A DNA stretch of 40,186 nucleotides from Bacteroidaceae bacterium. GTDB taxonomy: Bacteria; Bacteroidota; Bacteroidia; Bacteroidales; Bacteroidaceae. Positions 1 to 8,016 of the stretch are shown here, in pieces. The translations under genes and the position numbers were made by a program. Position 1 is the first letter of the stretch. Each line of letters opens with the position of its first letter. Where the stretch lies: contig JAFXVS010000068.1 in assembly GCA_017534815.1 (NCBI GenBank), forward strand, positions 1 through 40,186, given 5' to 3'. The notes below the pieces were generated by a model, which saw nothing but the letters and a program-made list of their open reading frames with translations, ran no database searches and had not been told where the DNA came from.

Positions 1-1
1 A

Positions 2-445
2 GATTTGGACGTATCAACTGCACAGCGAAACAAACAACAAGCTGATTTAAATGCGGCCAATGCACATGTCGACAAAGCCAATGCTGACATGAATGTAACT
101 TCTGCCAAGGGGGACAAACAATTGGCAGACCAAGATGTGGCGACTAAGAAGGGGGACAAAGCCAATGCTGACCAAGAATACAAGGATGCAAAAGTCAACA
201 AGAGAGAGGAAGATGCCAATGTGAGACAGGCAGAAAAAGAAGCCGAAGATGCAAAGAAGAGAGAGGAAAAGGCAAAAGAAAAGCTCGAGCACATCGATGA
301 TAAGCATCCCGTCAAAGATTTCGCCAAAGGTGTCGCTAAACCCGTCATACTGAACGAAGAAAAAGGTGCCATTAATAACTATTCAAACAAGGATAAGCCC
401 AAAGAAGATTACGATAAATATCTGGCTTTATTAGATGACATATAA
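2..445 (+). CDS. C-terminal part of a charged coiled-coil protein (5' end cut by window)
   Basis: The reading frame is open through the left edge, so only the C-terminal part is seen (a TTG at 5 is not a credible start). The visible 146 residues are extremely rich in Ala, Lys, Asp and Glu, with almost no aromatics before residue 60. They contain about five 14-residue units (two heptads each), which predicts a long alpha-helical coiled coil. The tail beyond residue about 100 is less repetitive and ends LLDDI. There is no signal peptide or membrane segment in the visible part. It lies 39 bp upstream of the ubiquitin-like gene on the same strand, so it is probably part of the same operon and may be a structural or scaffold component. 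I do not recognise a family, and a function should not be assigned from this fragment. Confidence 0.75.
   Translation, partial: DLDVSTAQRNKQQADLNAANAHVDKANADMNVTSAKGDKQLADQDVATKKGDKANADQEYKDAKVNKREEDANVRQAEKEAEDAKKREEKAKEKLEHIDDKHPVKDFAKGVAKPVILNEEKGAINNYSNKDKPKEDYDKYLALLDDI
32..241 (+). repeat. Five tandem 42-bp units encoding 14-residue helical repeats
   Basis: Units begin at 32, 74, 116, 158 and 200. The shared pattern is K-x-x-A-D-x-x-V-x-x-A-K-G-D, degenerating in the last two units. At DNA level an identical 18-mer occurs at 71-88 and 155-172, exactly 84 bp (two units) apart. This points to duplication of pairs of units. More units may lie left of the window. Confidence 0.7.
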
Positions 446-484
446 TACGAAATATACATACAATAATATAAAACCACACTGACT

Positions 485-811
485 ATGACAGACCAAGAAT
501 TTTATCAGGAAGAGTTTATCGTGCTGTTGACGATAGACGGCACGTCTTACGACGAGATTGAAGTGAAAGTGACTGATCCGAACAGAACGATTCGTGACCA
601 GATTAACAGCATCGTGCAGGTGTTCGAACTGCCTAAGATGGACAACGGAGGCAACCCCATCCAGTACCTGTTAGGCAAACTGATGGAGGACGACGAAGAG
701 CCTGCTATTCTGGAATTTGAAGATGAAAACGGCCGTGAAATGGCGCTGATCGACTACGACATTCAACCCATGGATCACCTACACCTCATCTCTGTGCCCA
801 TCGCTGGGTAA
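485..811 (+). CDS. Ubiquitin-like modifier protein, YukD-like beta-grasp fold
   Basis: A 108-residue protein with the pattern of a beta-grasp fold. A two-strand hairpin spans residues 9-28, a helix covers about 36-48, and then come a polar insert and a final strand pair ending HLHLISVPIAG. The stretch ALIDYDIQPMDHLHLI matches the 'L-x-dy-gI-x-dGD-x-L' pattern near the end of YukD-like and ubiquitin-like domains. The chain stops directly after a single Gly, so the carboxylate needed for adenylation is exposed without processing. Directly downstream are an E2, then a JAMM protease, a RING protein and an E1, which makes a role as a conjugated modifier very likely. Family assignment rests on pattern and neighbours; the substrates are unknown. 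The acidic insert at 70-77 (MEDDEEPA) is unusual compared with ubiquitin. Confidence 0.8.
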   Translation: MTDQEFYQEEFIVLLTIDGTSYDEIEVKVTDPNRTIRDQINSIVQVFELPKMDNGGNPIQYLLGKLMEDDEEPAILEFEDENGREMALIDYDIQPMDHLHLISVPIAG

Positions 812-848
812 TGCATTCTCTCAAACTTAATTTCTAAAACACAAAGAC

Positions 849-1511
849 ATGAATCCTGCAATCAAGAATTTTGACGAGAAAGATTTGTCAGGTCGCGATG
901 CGCGTCTGCTTCAGGAGTGGAAAGAACTCGATGCTGTGTGCACCAAACGCAGAGCCTCCAGTCCAGACATCCGCAAGCCTTCTCTCTCCTATATCATACG
1001 CCGTAAGAACGCGACAGGACTGCCTACTGAGTATGAAATCTGGTATCGCGTGAAATCCATCATTGGTGTTGAGGACACGGAACCACCCCGTAAACCCATC
1101 TTTGGCAATCTGCACAAGATGAGTGTAGTGCTACCCAACAACTACCCATCGGCTGATGGCAACCCCGTTTTCACATTCATTACGGACATCTGGCATCCAA
1201 ACATCCGCTATTCCGGTAGCTTCAAAGGACATGTTTGCCTCACCATCAAGGAGATGGGCGTATTGGCATCCATCAAGGACTTGGTGCTGCGCGTAGAGCG
1301 TTATCTGAAGTATCAGATGTATCATGCCCAAAACACCTATCCCTACCCAGAAGACCAGAGCGTGGCAGAATGGGTACGCGAGGAAGGCGAACCTAACGGT
1401 TGGGTGAAGTTCACGCAAGACACACCTGAACCAGAGGCACCCAAGCCTGTTGTGGAGACACCTGCGGAAGAGGCAAAACCCGCGAAGCCCAAGATTTCCT
1501 TGAGCATCTGA
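849..1511 (+). CDS. E2 ubiquitin-conjugating (UBC-fold) enzyme
   Basis: 220 residues. The core has the classic E2 signature: a YP strand region at 99-100, then WHPNI at 115-119 and, eleven residues after the Asn, GHVCL with the catalytic Cys130. The HPN tripeptide (116-118) supplies the Asn that supports the isopeptide reaction in canonical E2s. The UBC fold covers about residues 18-165. Before it is a short N-terminal helix, and after about 185 there is a flexible Pro/Ala/Glu/Lys-rich tail. The enzyme should accept the upstream ubiquitin-like protein from the E1 encoded at 8017 and pass it to a target, probably with the RING protein at 5594. It is cytoplasmic, with no signal peptide. The spacing of 37 bp from the modifier gene supports co-transcription. 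The fold assignment is strong; the partners are inferred from context. Confidence 0.9.
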   Translation: MNPAIKNFDEKDLSGRDARLLQEWKELDAVCTKRRASSPDIRKPSLSYIIRRKNATGLPTEYEIWYRVKSIIGVEDTEPPRKPIFGNLHKMSVVLPNNYPSADGNPVFTFITDIWHPNIRYSGSFKGHVCLTIKEMGVLASIKDLVLRVERYLKYQMYHAQNTYPYPEDQSVAEWVREEGEPNGWVKFTQDTPEPEAPKPVVETPAEEAKPAKPKISLSI

Positions 1512-1571
1512 TCTTTACCTCTGATTTTAATGAATCATCTTACTAATGACCCATTAACACCTATCACCAAC

Positions 1572-2630
1572 ATGAGAAGAACTGTTCTATTCATATTCAC
1601 ATTCTGCCTCTTCAGCCTCATTGCAATGGCCGACGAGCAGAAGAAGGTGCTTCTGAGCAATGATCAGAGCGAGCAGACAATCCAATTGGGCTACTGCAAC
1701 ATCTTTACAAAACTGAACGCAGATGATGAGTCTGGCACCGTGAGCATCGATTTGGAGAACCTTGATGAGTCAAAAGTCCTCATCGTTTTCGATCGTGCCT
1801 ATCCAGAAAAGGTCATCAAGAAAATGTCTAAGTCGATGTCTATTGTTTATGACAAGACCTTTGGCGGCAAGGCCAAGAACCGACTCATTGACCCTTGTAC
1901 CACTCCGATGGAAGGAGTGCAACTGGTCAACCCATCGGACAAAGCCCAGCTGACAGAAGTGACAGTGACCAATGGAGAAAATTCCGTGTGCCTTATCCCC
2001 ATCTACATTGCCAAGCAGAAAGGGAAGAAAGTGATGTTGCTGGAGAAGCAACTTATTGAGCTGAACATCGAAGCAGACCTGAAGCCGAGCGCTGAGTATG
2101 TGGCGATGGAGGACAAGTACACGGCTCTTGAGAAGGAGATTGGTCGCCAGATATTCTGCCCTAATCCCAAGCACAAGACCTCATTGGAAAAGCAGGAAGC
2201 TCCTTATGTGAAGAAGATAGCGGACATGAAGGCTGAGATTGACCAACTCATCGCTTCGCACAATTGGAAAGAGGAAGATGGTGGATACATCCGCTATACT
2301 GCTCTAAAGAACAAACTCGACGCCATTGATTTGAGTAGTCGTGAACGCGATTGCGGACGCCATAAAGGCGGTGGTGGTGCAAGTGGTCACAGCTGTTCCT
2401 ACTGCTCCTTGTCACTCCAGCAAATTTATCACAAGATGGATGATTACTACAAAAAGATCTACAGCAGCAGCGACCGCAAAGCAGCCAAAGCCAAGGTCAT
2501 CAAGGAGGTGAATGCACTCTACCAGTGCTGCACAGATCCTTCCTGCAGTAAACACGCCTCTGCATGGAAGAGCGGAGGTGAGTACAAAACTAAAATCATC
2601 GAACGCTACAACCGCATTTCCAACTTATGA
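1572..2630 (+). CDS. Secreted Cys-rich protein, paralogue of the next gene
   Basis: The open frame begins at 1530, but the ATG at 1572 gives a clean signal peptide (MRR, a hydrophobic stretch, then AMA before DEQ), so I choose it; this leaves 352 residues. The mature N-terminal half looks like a beta domain related to the one in the next gene: both carry an 'IPIYIA..(K)GK' / 'LPIYLA..EGK' strand followed by a basic strand. The C-terminal half is helical and has a Cys/His cluster (SGHSCSYCSLS, then QCC-TDPSCSKH) that could bind zinc or form disulfides in the periplasm. I do not recognise a named family. It sits between the E2 and the membrane proteins of the cluster, so it is probably a periplasmic part of the same envelope complex. 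Confidence 0.75.
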   Translation: MRRTVLFIFTFCLFSLIAMADEQKKVLLSNDQSEQTIQLGYCNIFTKLNADDESGTVSIDLENLDESKVLIVFDRAYPEKVIKKMSKSMSIVYDKTFGGKAKNRLIDPCTTPMEGVQLVNPSDKAQLTEVTVTNGENSVCLIPIYIAKQKGKKVMLLEKQLIELNIEADLKPSAEYVAMEDKYTALEKEIGRQIFCPNPKHKTSLEKQEAPYVKKIADMKAEIDQLIASHNWKEEDGGYIRYTALKNKLDAIDLSSRERDCGRHKGGGGASGHSCSYCSLSLQQIYHKMDDYYKKIYSSSDRKAAKAKVIKEVNALYQCCTDPSCSKHASAWKSGGEYKTKIIERYNRISNL

Positions 2631-4138
2631 CAATGCGCTTTTTCAAACTTATCTGCATAGGTGCGTTTGCCCTCAGTAGCGTGACTGCCTCTGCCAAAGA
2701 AGTGAAGGATACGCTCTACTCCAACTCTGGCGATCGCATCATCCTCACCTATAATGTCACCCATTCTGGCAATCAGATGAGCGTCCGCTTCACGGGTGCC
2801 CAAAAGAAACTCGGCCAAGGCAACCAGAAAAAGTACAAGAAACTAGACGAGGTTGCAGTGGTGTTCTTCGACCGCAACGGCAACTACCAGGACATGAAAT
2901 TCGACGGTATGGAAACCCGAGCCTTCATGGTACCAGCCAATGTGACTTATTCCCGTTCTGGAGATGGTTACTTCCTCATCAACGACAATCCCTCTCTGCA
3001 ATTCACAGTGGCACAGAACGAAGATGCCGTACTGAATCTGCCTATCTATTTGGCAAGTTACGAAGGAAAACGTCACTACAAAGTGTTCACCCAATGTGGC
3101 ACACTTGCCTTGAGTAGCAAGCAGACAAAGAAAAGTGGTGGTAGCCAAGGAGGTGGTAGCCGAAGTAACGGGGGAGGTGGCGGCGATATTCATGCTGCCA
3201 ATGCTGACAATATCCAAATAGAGGGCATCACCTCTGAAGAACTTGTGGATGAGGGACTTTCTCCGTCAGAAGAAGCGCTTATTCGCATCAATGGCGTGAA
3301 GTCCATGCTGGAGGAGGCTACAGAATATCCCTTCGATGAGGAACTGACACATGAAGTGTCCATGTTGCGCGAACTCCGTTTCAAGGTCACTGATGACGAG
3401 GACGTCAGCAAGCAGATAACAGAGGTGCTCGCACTCTACGACTCCAAGAAGAAAGAACTGGCTGGAGCTGCCAAAGCTGATCAGCAGGCACAAGCAGCAC
3501 AGCAAGCTCAAGCAGCACAAGCCGCTCAGGCACGAAGTGACTCCATCTCGGCTGCTCAGATTCTTCAGTCAGAGGAAGACAAAAAGAATATGATGTGGAT
3601 TGGAGGCGGCGTTGGTGCGCTGGTGCTTCTCTTCTTAGGTGGCAAGCAAATCATGCAAATGGTCAATCAGAATAAGCTCCAAAAGCAACAAAAGGCCATG
3701 ATGGAGAATATGATGAAGATGAGCCAGCAACCAACGAATCCTATGGCAAATATACCTGGCTTAAATGGTGTGTCAGGTGTGCCTGGAGCAGACGGAATGC
3801 CAGACCTTGCCAATTTAAGTGGAGCAGCTGCAGCTGTTCCAGGCGTGAAAGAGGCTCAACAAGCCATCCAAAACGCTAAGTCAACGGCTCAACAAATGCA
3901 GCAACAGACACGTACTATGAGCAAAGAAGCAGAGGCCGCTAAACAGAAGCTGATGAGCATGAGAGCTGCCAAACAAGGACAGGTTGACCCTGCTGCAGGG
4001 CCAGCCACACCATCACAAGGGGTAAACAACTCACACTCTGTGGCGACAAAACCTCAAGCGCACTCTTCCCTCAACGATGCCATTCCTGCTAAATTCAAAC
4101 GTCTGGCACCCAAACGAAAAGACACACCCAATACCTAA
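2627..4138 (+). CDS. Membrane protein: periplasmic beta domain, one TM helix, cytoplasmic coiled coil
   Basis: The ATG at 2627 overlaps the previous stop (ATGA), which suggests translational coupling; the ATG at 2633 is an alternative start. An N-terminal signal peptide ends near TASA (residue about 23). A beta-rich domain follows to about 160, paralogous to the previous gene's N-terminal half, then a Gly/Ser linker (about 166-187) and a helical Glu/Ala/Gln-rich section. A transmembrane segment starts at about residue 322 (MMWIGGGVGALVLLFLGG). The rest, about 160 residues, is rich in Met, Gln, Ala and Lys, probably a cytoplasmic helical tail. This single-pass layout resembles an envelope scaffold linking periplasm and cytoplasm. 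No named family is recognised. Confidence 0.75.
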   Translation: MTMRFFKLICIGAFALSSVTASAKEVKDTLYSNSGDRIILTYNVTHSGNQMSVRFTGAQKKLGQGNQKKYKKLDEVAVVFFDRNGNYQDMKFDGMETRAFMVPANVTYSRSGDGYFLINDNPSLQFTVAQNEDAVLNLPIYLASYEGKRHYKVFTQCGTLALSSKQTKKSGGSQGGGSRSNGGGGGDIHAANADNIQIEGITSEELVDEGLSPSEEALIRINGVKSMLEEATEYPFDEELTHEVSMLRELRFKVTDDEDVSKQITEVLALYDSKKKELAGAAKADQQAQAAQQAQAAQAAQARSDSISAAQILQSEEDKKNMMWIGGGVGALVLLFLGGKQIMQMVNQNKLQKQQKAMMENMMKMSQQPTNPMANIPGLNGVSGVPGADGMPDLANLSGAAAAVPGVKEAQQAIQNAKSTAQQMQQQTRTMSKEAEAAKQKLMSMRAAKQGQVDPAAGPATPSQGVNNSHSVATKPQAHSSLNDAIPAKFKRLAPKRKDTPNT

Positions 4139-4166
4139 TAACACTCTTCTCACACATTTTGACACA

Positions 4167-5582
4167 ATGAAAAAGAAACTTTTCTTATTCTTTTTAGTTG
4201 GCATCCTATCTGCAGGCTTTAACGTAACGTCGGCAAAGGAAGTGGAAAACGCCGTCATCATCTCAGCCTTCCGCCAACATATCGAATCCATTCCCTATCT
4301 GAATGAAGCCAACATGCAGACGCTGAATGCAGAAATCAGCGAGCATGTGAAGTGCTTGCAAAACTGGTCAGACAAGGAAGCATACATCAAAGACCATGAA
4401 CTTCAAGATTATCTGGATCGTCAAAAAGGCTCTCTAAAATACTATCAGAACAGTTCTTATGCCATGATTGATGACTTCCTGTTGCAATACGCAGATCAAG
4501 GCATTGAGAACGAGCAGGCCTGCCGAGATAGTCTGATGGCAATTCTCAACGATCGTACCGGTATGTGTGAAACCAACCTCAACCTATTGGAAAGAGAACT
4601 GAACAACAAAGAGGAGCAATCATTCCTCGACACCATCAACTGGACATGGGTAATTATCGTAGCAGTCCTCTTGGTCTGCATTATCTTGTTGATCTCGCTG
4701 TCAGGAAAGAAGCAGAAGGGCGTTGTTCCACAGCCTAAGCCCAATCCTTCCAATGGAGGTTCAAACGGCAACACAGCCGGTATTGTCGTACGTCGCAAGA
4801 CTGCCACCATTCTCAAGAAGCAAAGTCTGGAGGATGTAATGGAGAACCCTGCCTATCTGAAAGTGGATGCTATTGACTTCTGCGAAGAATCTGCTGTCAG
4901 AAGACTCTATATCAAGAACACATGCATCATCGATTTATACAACATGTACGCAAGTGACTTGGCCAATCCCAACAATGCCAAGGAGAATGGTTGCATGGTA
5001 TTGGGTCGATGGGTTCATGACACTGAGTCAGGCGAGTACTATGTATCACTTGAACATTTGGTGATGCCAGGCGACGATGCTGTCTTTAAAGAGTATGAGT
5101 TGAACTTTGGTGGAAAGATCAAGTTGAGCGTGCTGGAGCAACTGCGCCGTTTGCGCCGTGAGACCAACATGCAGTATGACCTCACCTGCTGGGTACATTC
5201 TCACCCTGGATTGTCTGTATTCTTCAGCAATTCCGACCTGAGTGTACAAATGCAGTTGAAACACCCGACTCACCCCAATTTCCTTACCGCTTTAGTGGTC
5301 GATACACTCACCCCAAAAGAAGATGTGGGCATCTTCACCTTCCGTCGCGATGGTAACATCAACTCGAAGAATGAACTGACGAAGATGTATTCACTCAAAG
5401 AATGGTATGCATGGGCACAGAAGAGTCTGAGGGAAACCGCTGCAGCACCAGAAGCACCTGCAGCGCCCGAAACACCTGCCGCACCTCAGGATTCTGCCAC
5501 ATCTACCCCTGAAGTGTCATCAACGGTGTCTTCCACCACGACAGCATCTGATGGAGCCAGTTATCAATATTCCAGCAACTAA
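4167..5582 (+). CDS. Membrane-anchored JAMM/JAB-domain isopeptidase (deubiquitinase-like)
   Basis: The frame opens at 4077, but the ATG at 4167 begins a typical signal peptide (MKKKLF plus hydrophobic core, ending TSA), so it is taken as the start (471 residues). Residues about 25-155 are an all-helical, presumably periplasmic domain. A transmembrane helix spans about 159-181. The JAB fold lies at about 225-410, with a complete JAMM zinc motif: H344-x-H346, seven residues, S354-x2-D357 (HSHPGLSVFFSNSD). The upstream catalytic Glu is probably near EHL in the strand before. The tail is Ala/Pro then Ser/Thr rich. In the family these metalloproteases cleave ubiquitin-like proteins from targets or trim precursors. 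Here the modifier already ends in Gly, so deconjugation is more likely than maturation. The predicted topology puts the protease in the cytoplasm. Confidence 0.88.
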   Translation: MKKKLFLFFLVGILSAGFNVTSAKEVENAVIISAFRQHIESIPYLNEANMQTLNAEISEHVKCLQNWSDKEAYIKDHELQDYLDRQKGSLKYYQNSSYAMIDDFLLQYADQGIENEQACRDSLMAILNDRTGMCETNLNLLERELNNKEEQSFLDTINWTWVIIVAVLLVCIILLISLSGKKQKGVVPQPKPNPSNGGSNGNTAGIVVRRKTATILKKQSLEDVMENPAYLKVDAIDFCEESAVRRLYIKNTCIIDLYNMYASDLANPNNAKENGCMVLGRWVHDTESGEYYVSLEHLVMPGDDAVFKEYELNFGGKIKLSVLEQLRRLRRETNMQYDLTCWVHSHPGLSVFFSNSDLSVQMQLKHPTHPNFLTALVVDTLTPKEDVGIFTFRRDGNINSKNELTKMYSLKEWYAWAQKSLRETAAAPEAPAAPETPAAPQDSATSTPEVSSTVSSTTTASDGASYQYSSN

Positions 5583-5593
5583 AGAATAGAACA

Positions 5594-7978
5594 ATGATAA
5601 AGAAACTATTGTTGATGGGCGCCTTGTGCGCTATGGTGCTGCAGGTGGCAGCACAAGACGTGTCGCGAATTGAGTTCTGCGACAAGAAATACGAGTATGG
5701 AATCGGACGTGACAGCATTACACTGTTCATGAAAGTGGTAGATTCTGAAGGTAAATCCTGCAAGGAACTATCACCCAGCGACTTGGAGAAATATCTGGTC
5801 ATATATGAGGACAAAGCCATCATTGCACCTGATCGCCGACAGATTTCGTTCGTAAGTTCTGGACAAAGAATTCCGTCAGACTTCACCTTCTCTGTGCTAG
5901 TCGATCTGAGTATTCCAGAAGAGGGGAAAGGTCAGATTTATGAAGCGTTTGGTCAATTGGTGGAAAGTGCTCCAGACAGCAGTGTCTATCTTTCCTTCTT
6001 TGGTGATGACGTGACAACCAGTCAATTAGTGACAAAACAAAATCTGAAGAATTTTGAATCGAAATTCAAGACACACTCAGAGAATAAATATTTCTATGGA
6101 GCACTCTATGCTAAATTGGCGGAGTTCAATGCCACAGGTGCGGAAATGGAAAGCGAAGTGAGCAAGGCGGAGGATTACACCCGCAATGCTGCTATCACAA
6201 CTCGTGCTCAACGCGCAAAAGACAAAAACATCCTGTTTGTCTTCACTGAGGGTAACAAACGTCCAGACGATGAAGCCATCTCATTCATTGAGGTGACAGA
6301 CTATCAGTCCGACGCATCGAAGCTGGTGCCACGAGTTTATGCTTTCTATTATACAGGTGAGGGCATGGATGAGAACGTCGAATTGACCTTACAAGGCGTT
6401 TCTGCTCCCCGCGATGCCAACGGCAAAGTGTTGAGCGACCGCAAGGGTTCCTATATCCCATCTGCCGACCTCGGCAATGTTTTGGCTAACTTCCAACAGG
6501 TGGTGAAGGACGCCATGTATGACTTTGCGTTCACTTATCGTGCAACAGAAGGCAAGGCATATACAGGACGAGTATCTTATTCTGCAGAATGGAAAGGAAT
6601 GGAGGCAGGAACGGGTGACTATTCCATCGGTACAGCTGAGACACCTTGGCCATTGCATGAAGAAAGTGCCGGCGACACTGTAACGAAGTTCTTGGTGGCA
6701 CTACTTGTAGCCTTCCTGACCATTGTTTTCTTCTTCCTCGTGATGAAGGTGCTGGTGCCATTCTTCAAGTCGAAGAGCTTTGAATCGAAATATTATAAGA
6801 AATATGTGCCCGAAGAGAATGTGCAGCGTCGCATCTGTACCTATTGCCGTCAGAATATTGAGCCTGGACAATTGGTTGTAACGAAGTGCAAACACATCAT
6901 CCATGTGAACTGCTGGCAGCAGAATGGTTACAAATGCGTGGAGTATGGTCAGAACTGCAAGGATGGTATTCAGGAGCATGTAGATTTGAAAGACATGTTC
7001 AGTGCCTCATCCATGAGAGAAAGCATGCAAGTGTTCTCTGGTATTGGTGCTGGTCTCGTCAGCTGGATTATCTTCGAACTGACGGGACGTGGTTTATTCC
7101 CATTCATCGGTGACCTCTTCGCCAAGACTTTCTTCCTGAATCAAGAACAAGCAGGCAACTTCTTCGATGACTGTTCTGGTAAGGTCTCAGCCTTCTTGAC
7201 GGTAGGTCTTTTGTTAGGTTTCTTCCTCTCATTGGTGTTCCGCTTCAACGACGAATACCGCAATAAGAGTGCCTTGATCTACCTGAAGATTTTCGGTCTT
7301 TCACTGCTCACTGGTCTCATCGGCATGATTGCTATGGCCATAGGTGGCATCATCTTCTGTCTACTCCTGTCGGCAGTTGGAACCACGTATATTCCTTGGT
7401 ACTGCTCATTGCCTGCCTATATCCTATTCTCTATCTGCACGGCATTGAGCCTCACCATCAAATCATCCATTCCTTTGAAGAGTGCCTTCCTTGGCGGTCT
7501 CTGCTCAGCAGTCATTGGTTTCATCGTGCTCTACTTCAGCGGCAGCATCAGCGGCAAATACGGATGGATGAACATGTTGCTCGACTTCATCATCTATGGT
7601 GGTGGACTGGGTGCCTCCCTCGTGACTGTACGTATGTTGGCTGAGAAATACTTCCTTGTCATCAAGAACGGCGTGAAGGCTGGTCAGCGTATTCCAATCC
7701 ACAAGTGGATGAACGCTACAGGAGGCGGCAAGAAGGTGTCTATCGGTATGACAGGCGAATGCGAAGTGCAGATGAACTGGGAGAAGAGCAGCAAGGTGGC
7801 AAAGGAACATGTGCAACTCTATATCGATCAAGTCAAGACGTTGCCAATGGTGAAGCCACTCGCTCCAGGCGTCATCTACAATGTGCGTTCAGAACTCACT
7901 GTAGGCAAACCGATGATTCTCTCGAATGGCGATACCTTCAAGATAGGTGACACCATCTTTGAATACGAAGAACAATAA
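5594..7978 (+). CDS. Multi-domain membrane protein: VWA, RING-H2 and FHA-like (candidate E3)
   Basis: 794 residues. A signal peptide (cleavage after VAA, about residue 20) precedes a periplasmic VWA-like domain (about 95-260) with a weakened metal site (DLSIP in place of DxSxS). A transmembrane helix lies at about 362-390. Next comes a zinc module with all eight RING-H2 ligands in order: C415-x2-C418-x13-C432-x-H434-x2-H437-x2-C440-x7-C448-x6-C455. The last knuckle is C-x6-C rather than the usual C-x2-C. Several hydrophobic helices follow (about 475-690). The C-terminus (about 705-794) matches an FHA fold (SIGMTGECEVQM, then SSKVAKEH, then NGDTFKIGDTIFEY). The usual FHA Arg after the Gly is Met719, and the usual Ser-Arg pair is Ala736-Lys737. 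It lies 11 bp after the JAMM gene. A role as membrane E3 coupled to kinase signalling is inferred. Confidence 0.85.
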   Translation: MIKKLLLMGALCAMVLQVAAQDVSRIEFCDKKYEYGIGRDSITLFMKVVDSEGKSCKELSPSDLEKYLVIYEDKAIIAPDRRQISFVSSGQRIPSDFTFSVLVDLSIPEEGKGQIYEAFGQLVESAPDSSVYLSFFGDDVTTSQLVTKQNLKNFESKFKTHSENKYFYGALYAKLAEFNATGAEMESEVSKAEDYTRNAAITTRAQRAKDKNILFVFTEGNKRPDDEAISFIEVTDYQSDASKLVPRVYAFYYTGEGMDENVELTLQGVSAPRDANGKVLSDRKGSYIPSADLGNVLANFQQVVKDAMYDFAFTYRATEGKAYTGRVSYSAEWKGMEAGTGDYSIGTAETPWPLHEESAGDTVTKFLVALLVAFLTIVFFFLVMKVLVPFFKSKSFESKYYKKYVPEENVQRRICTYCRQNIEPGQLVVTKCKHIIHVNCWQQNGYKCVEYGQNCKDGIQEHVDLKDMFSASSMRESMQVFSGIGAGLVSWIIFELTGRGLFPFIGDLFAKTFFLNQEQAGNFFDDCSGKVSAFLTVGLLLGFFLSLVFRFNDEYRNKSALIYLKIFGLSLLTGLIGMIAMAIGGIIFCLLLSAVGTTYIPWYCSLPAYILFSICTALSLTIKSSIPLKSAFLGGLCSAVIGFIVLYFSGSISGKYGWMNMLLDFIIYGGGLGASLVTVRMLAEKYFLVIKNGVKAGQRIPIHKWMNATGGGKKVSIGMTGECEVQMNWEKSSKVAKEHVQLYIDQVKTLPMVKPLAPGVIYNVRSELTVGKPMILSNGDTFKIGDTIFEYEEQ

Positions 7979-8016
7979 CAGCCAAACAAACATATTCACC
8001 AACAAACTCATTTCCT

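Noticed and set aside
1530-1571. Upstream start for the secreted Cys-rich protein
   Set aside because: It would add 14 polar residues before a good signal peptide; the ATG at 1572 fits better.
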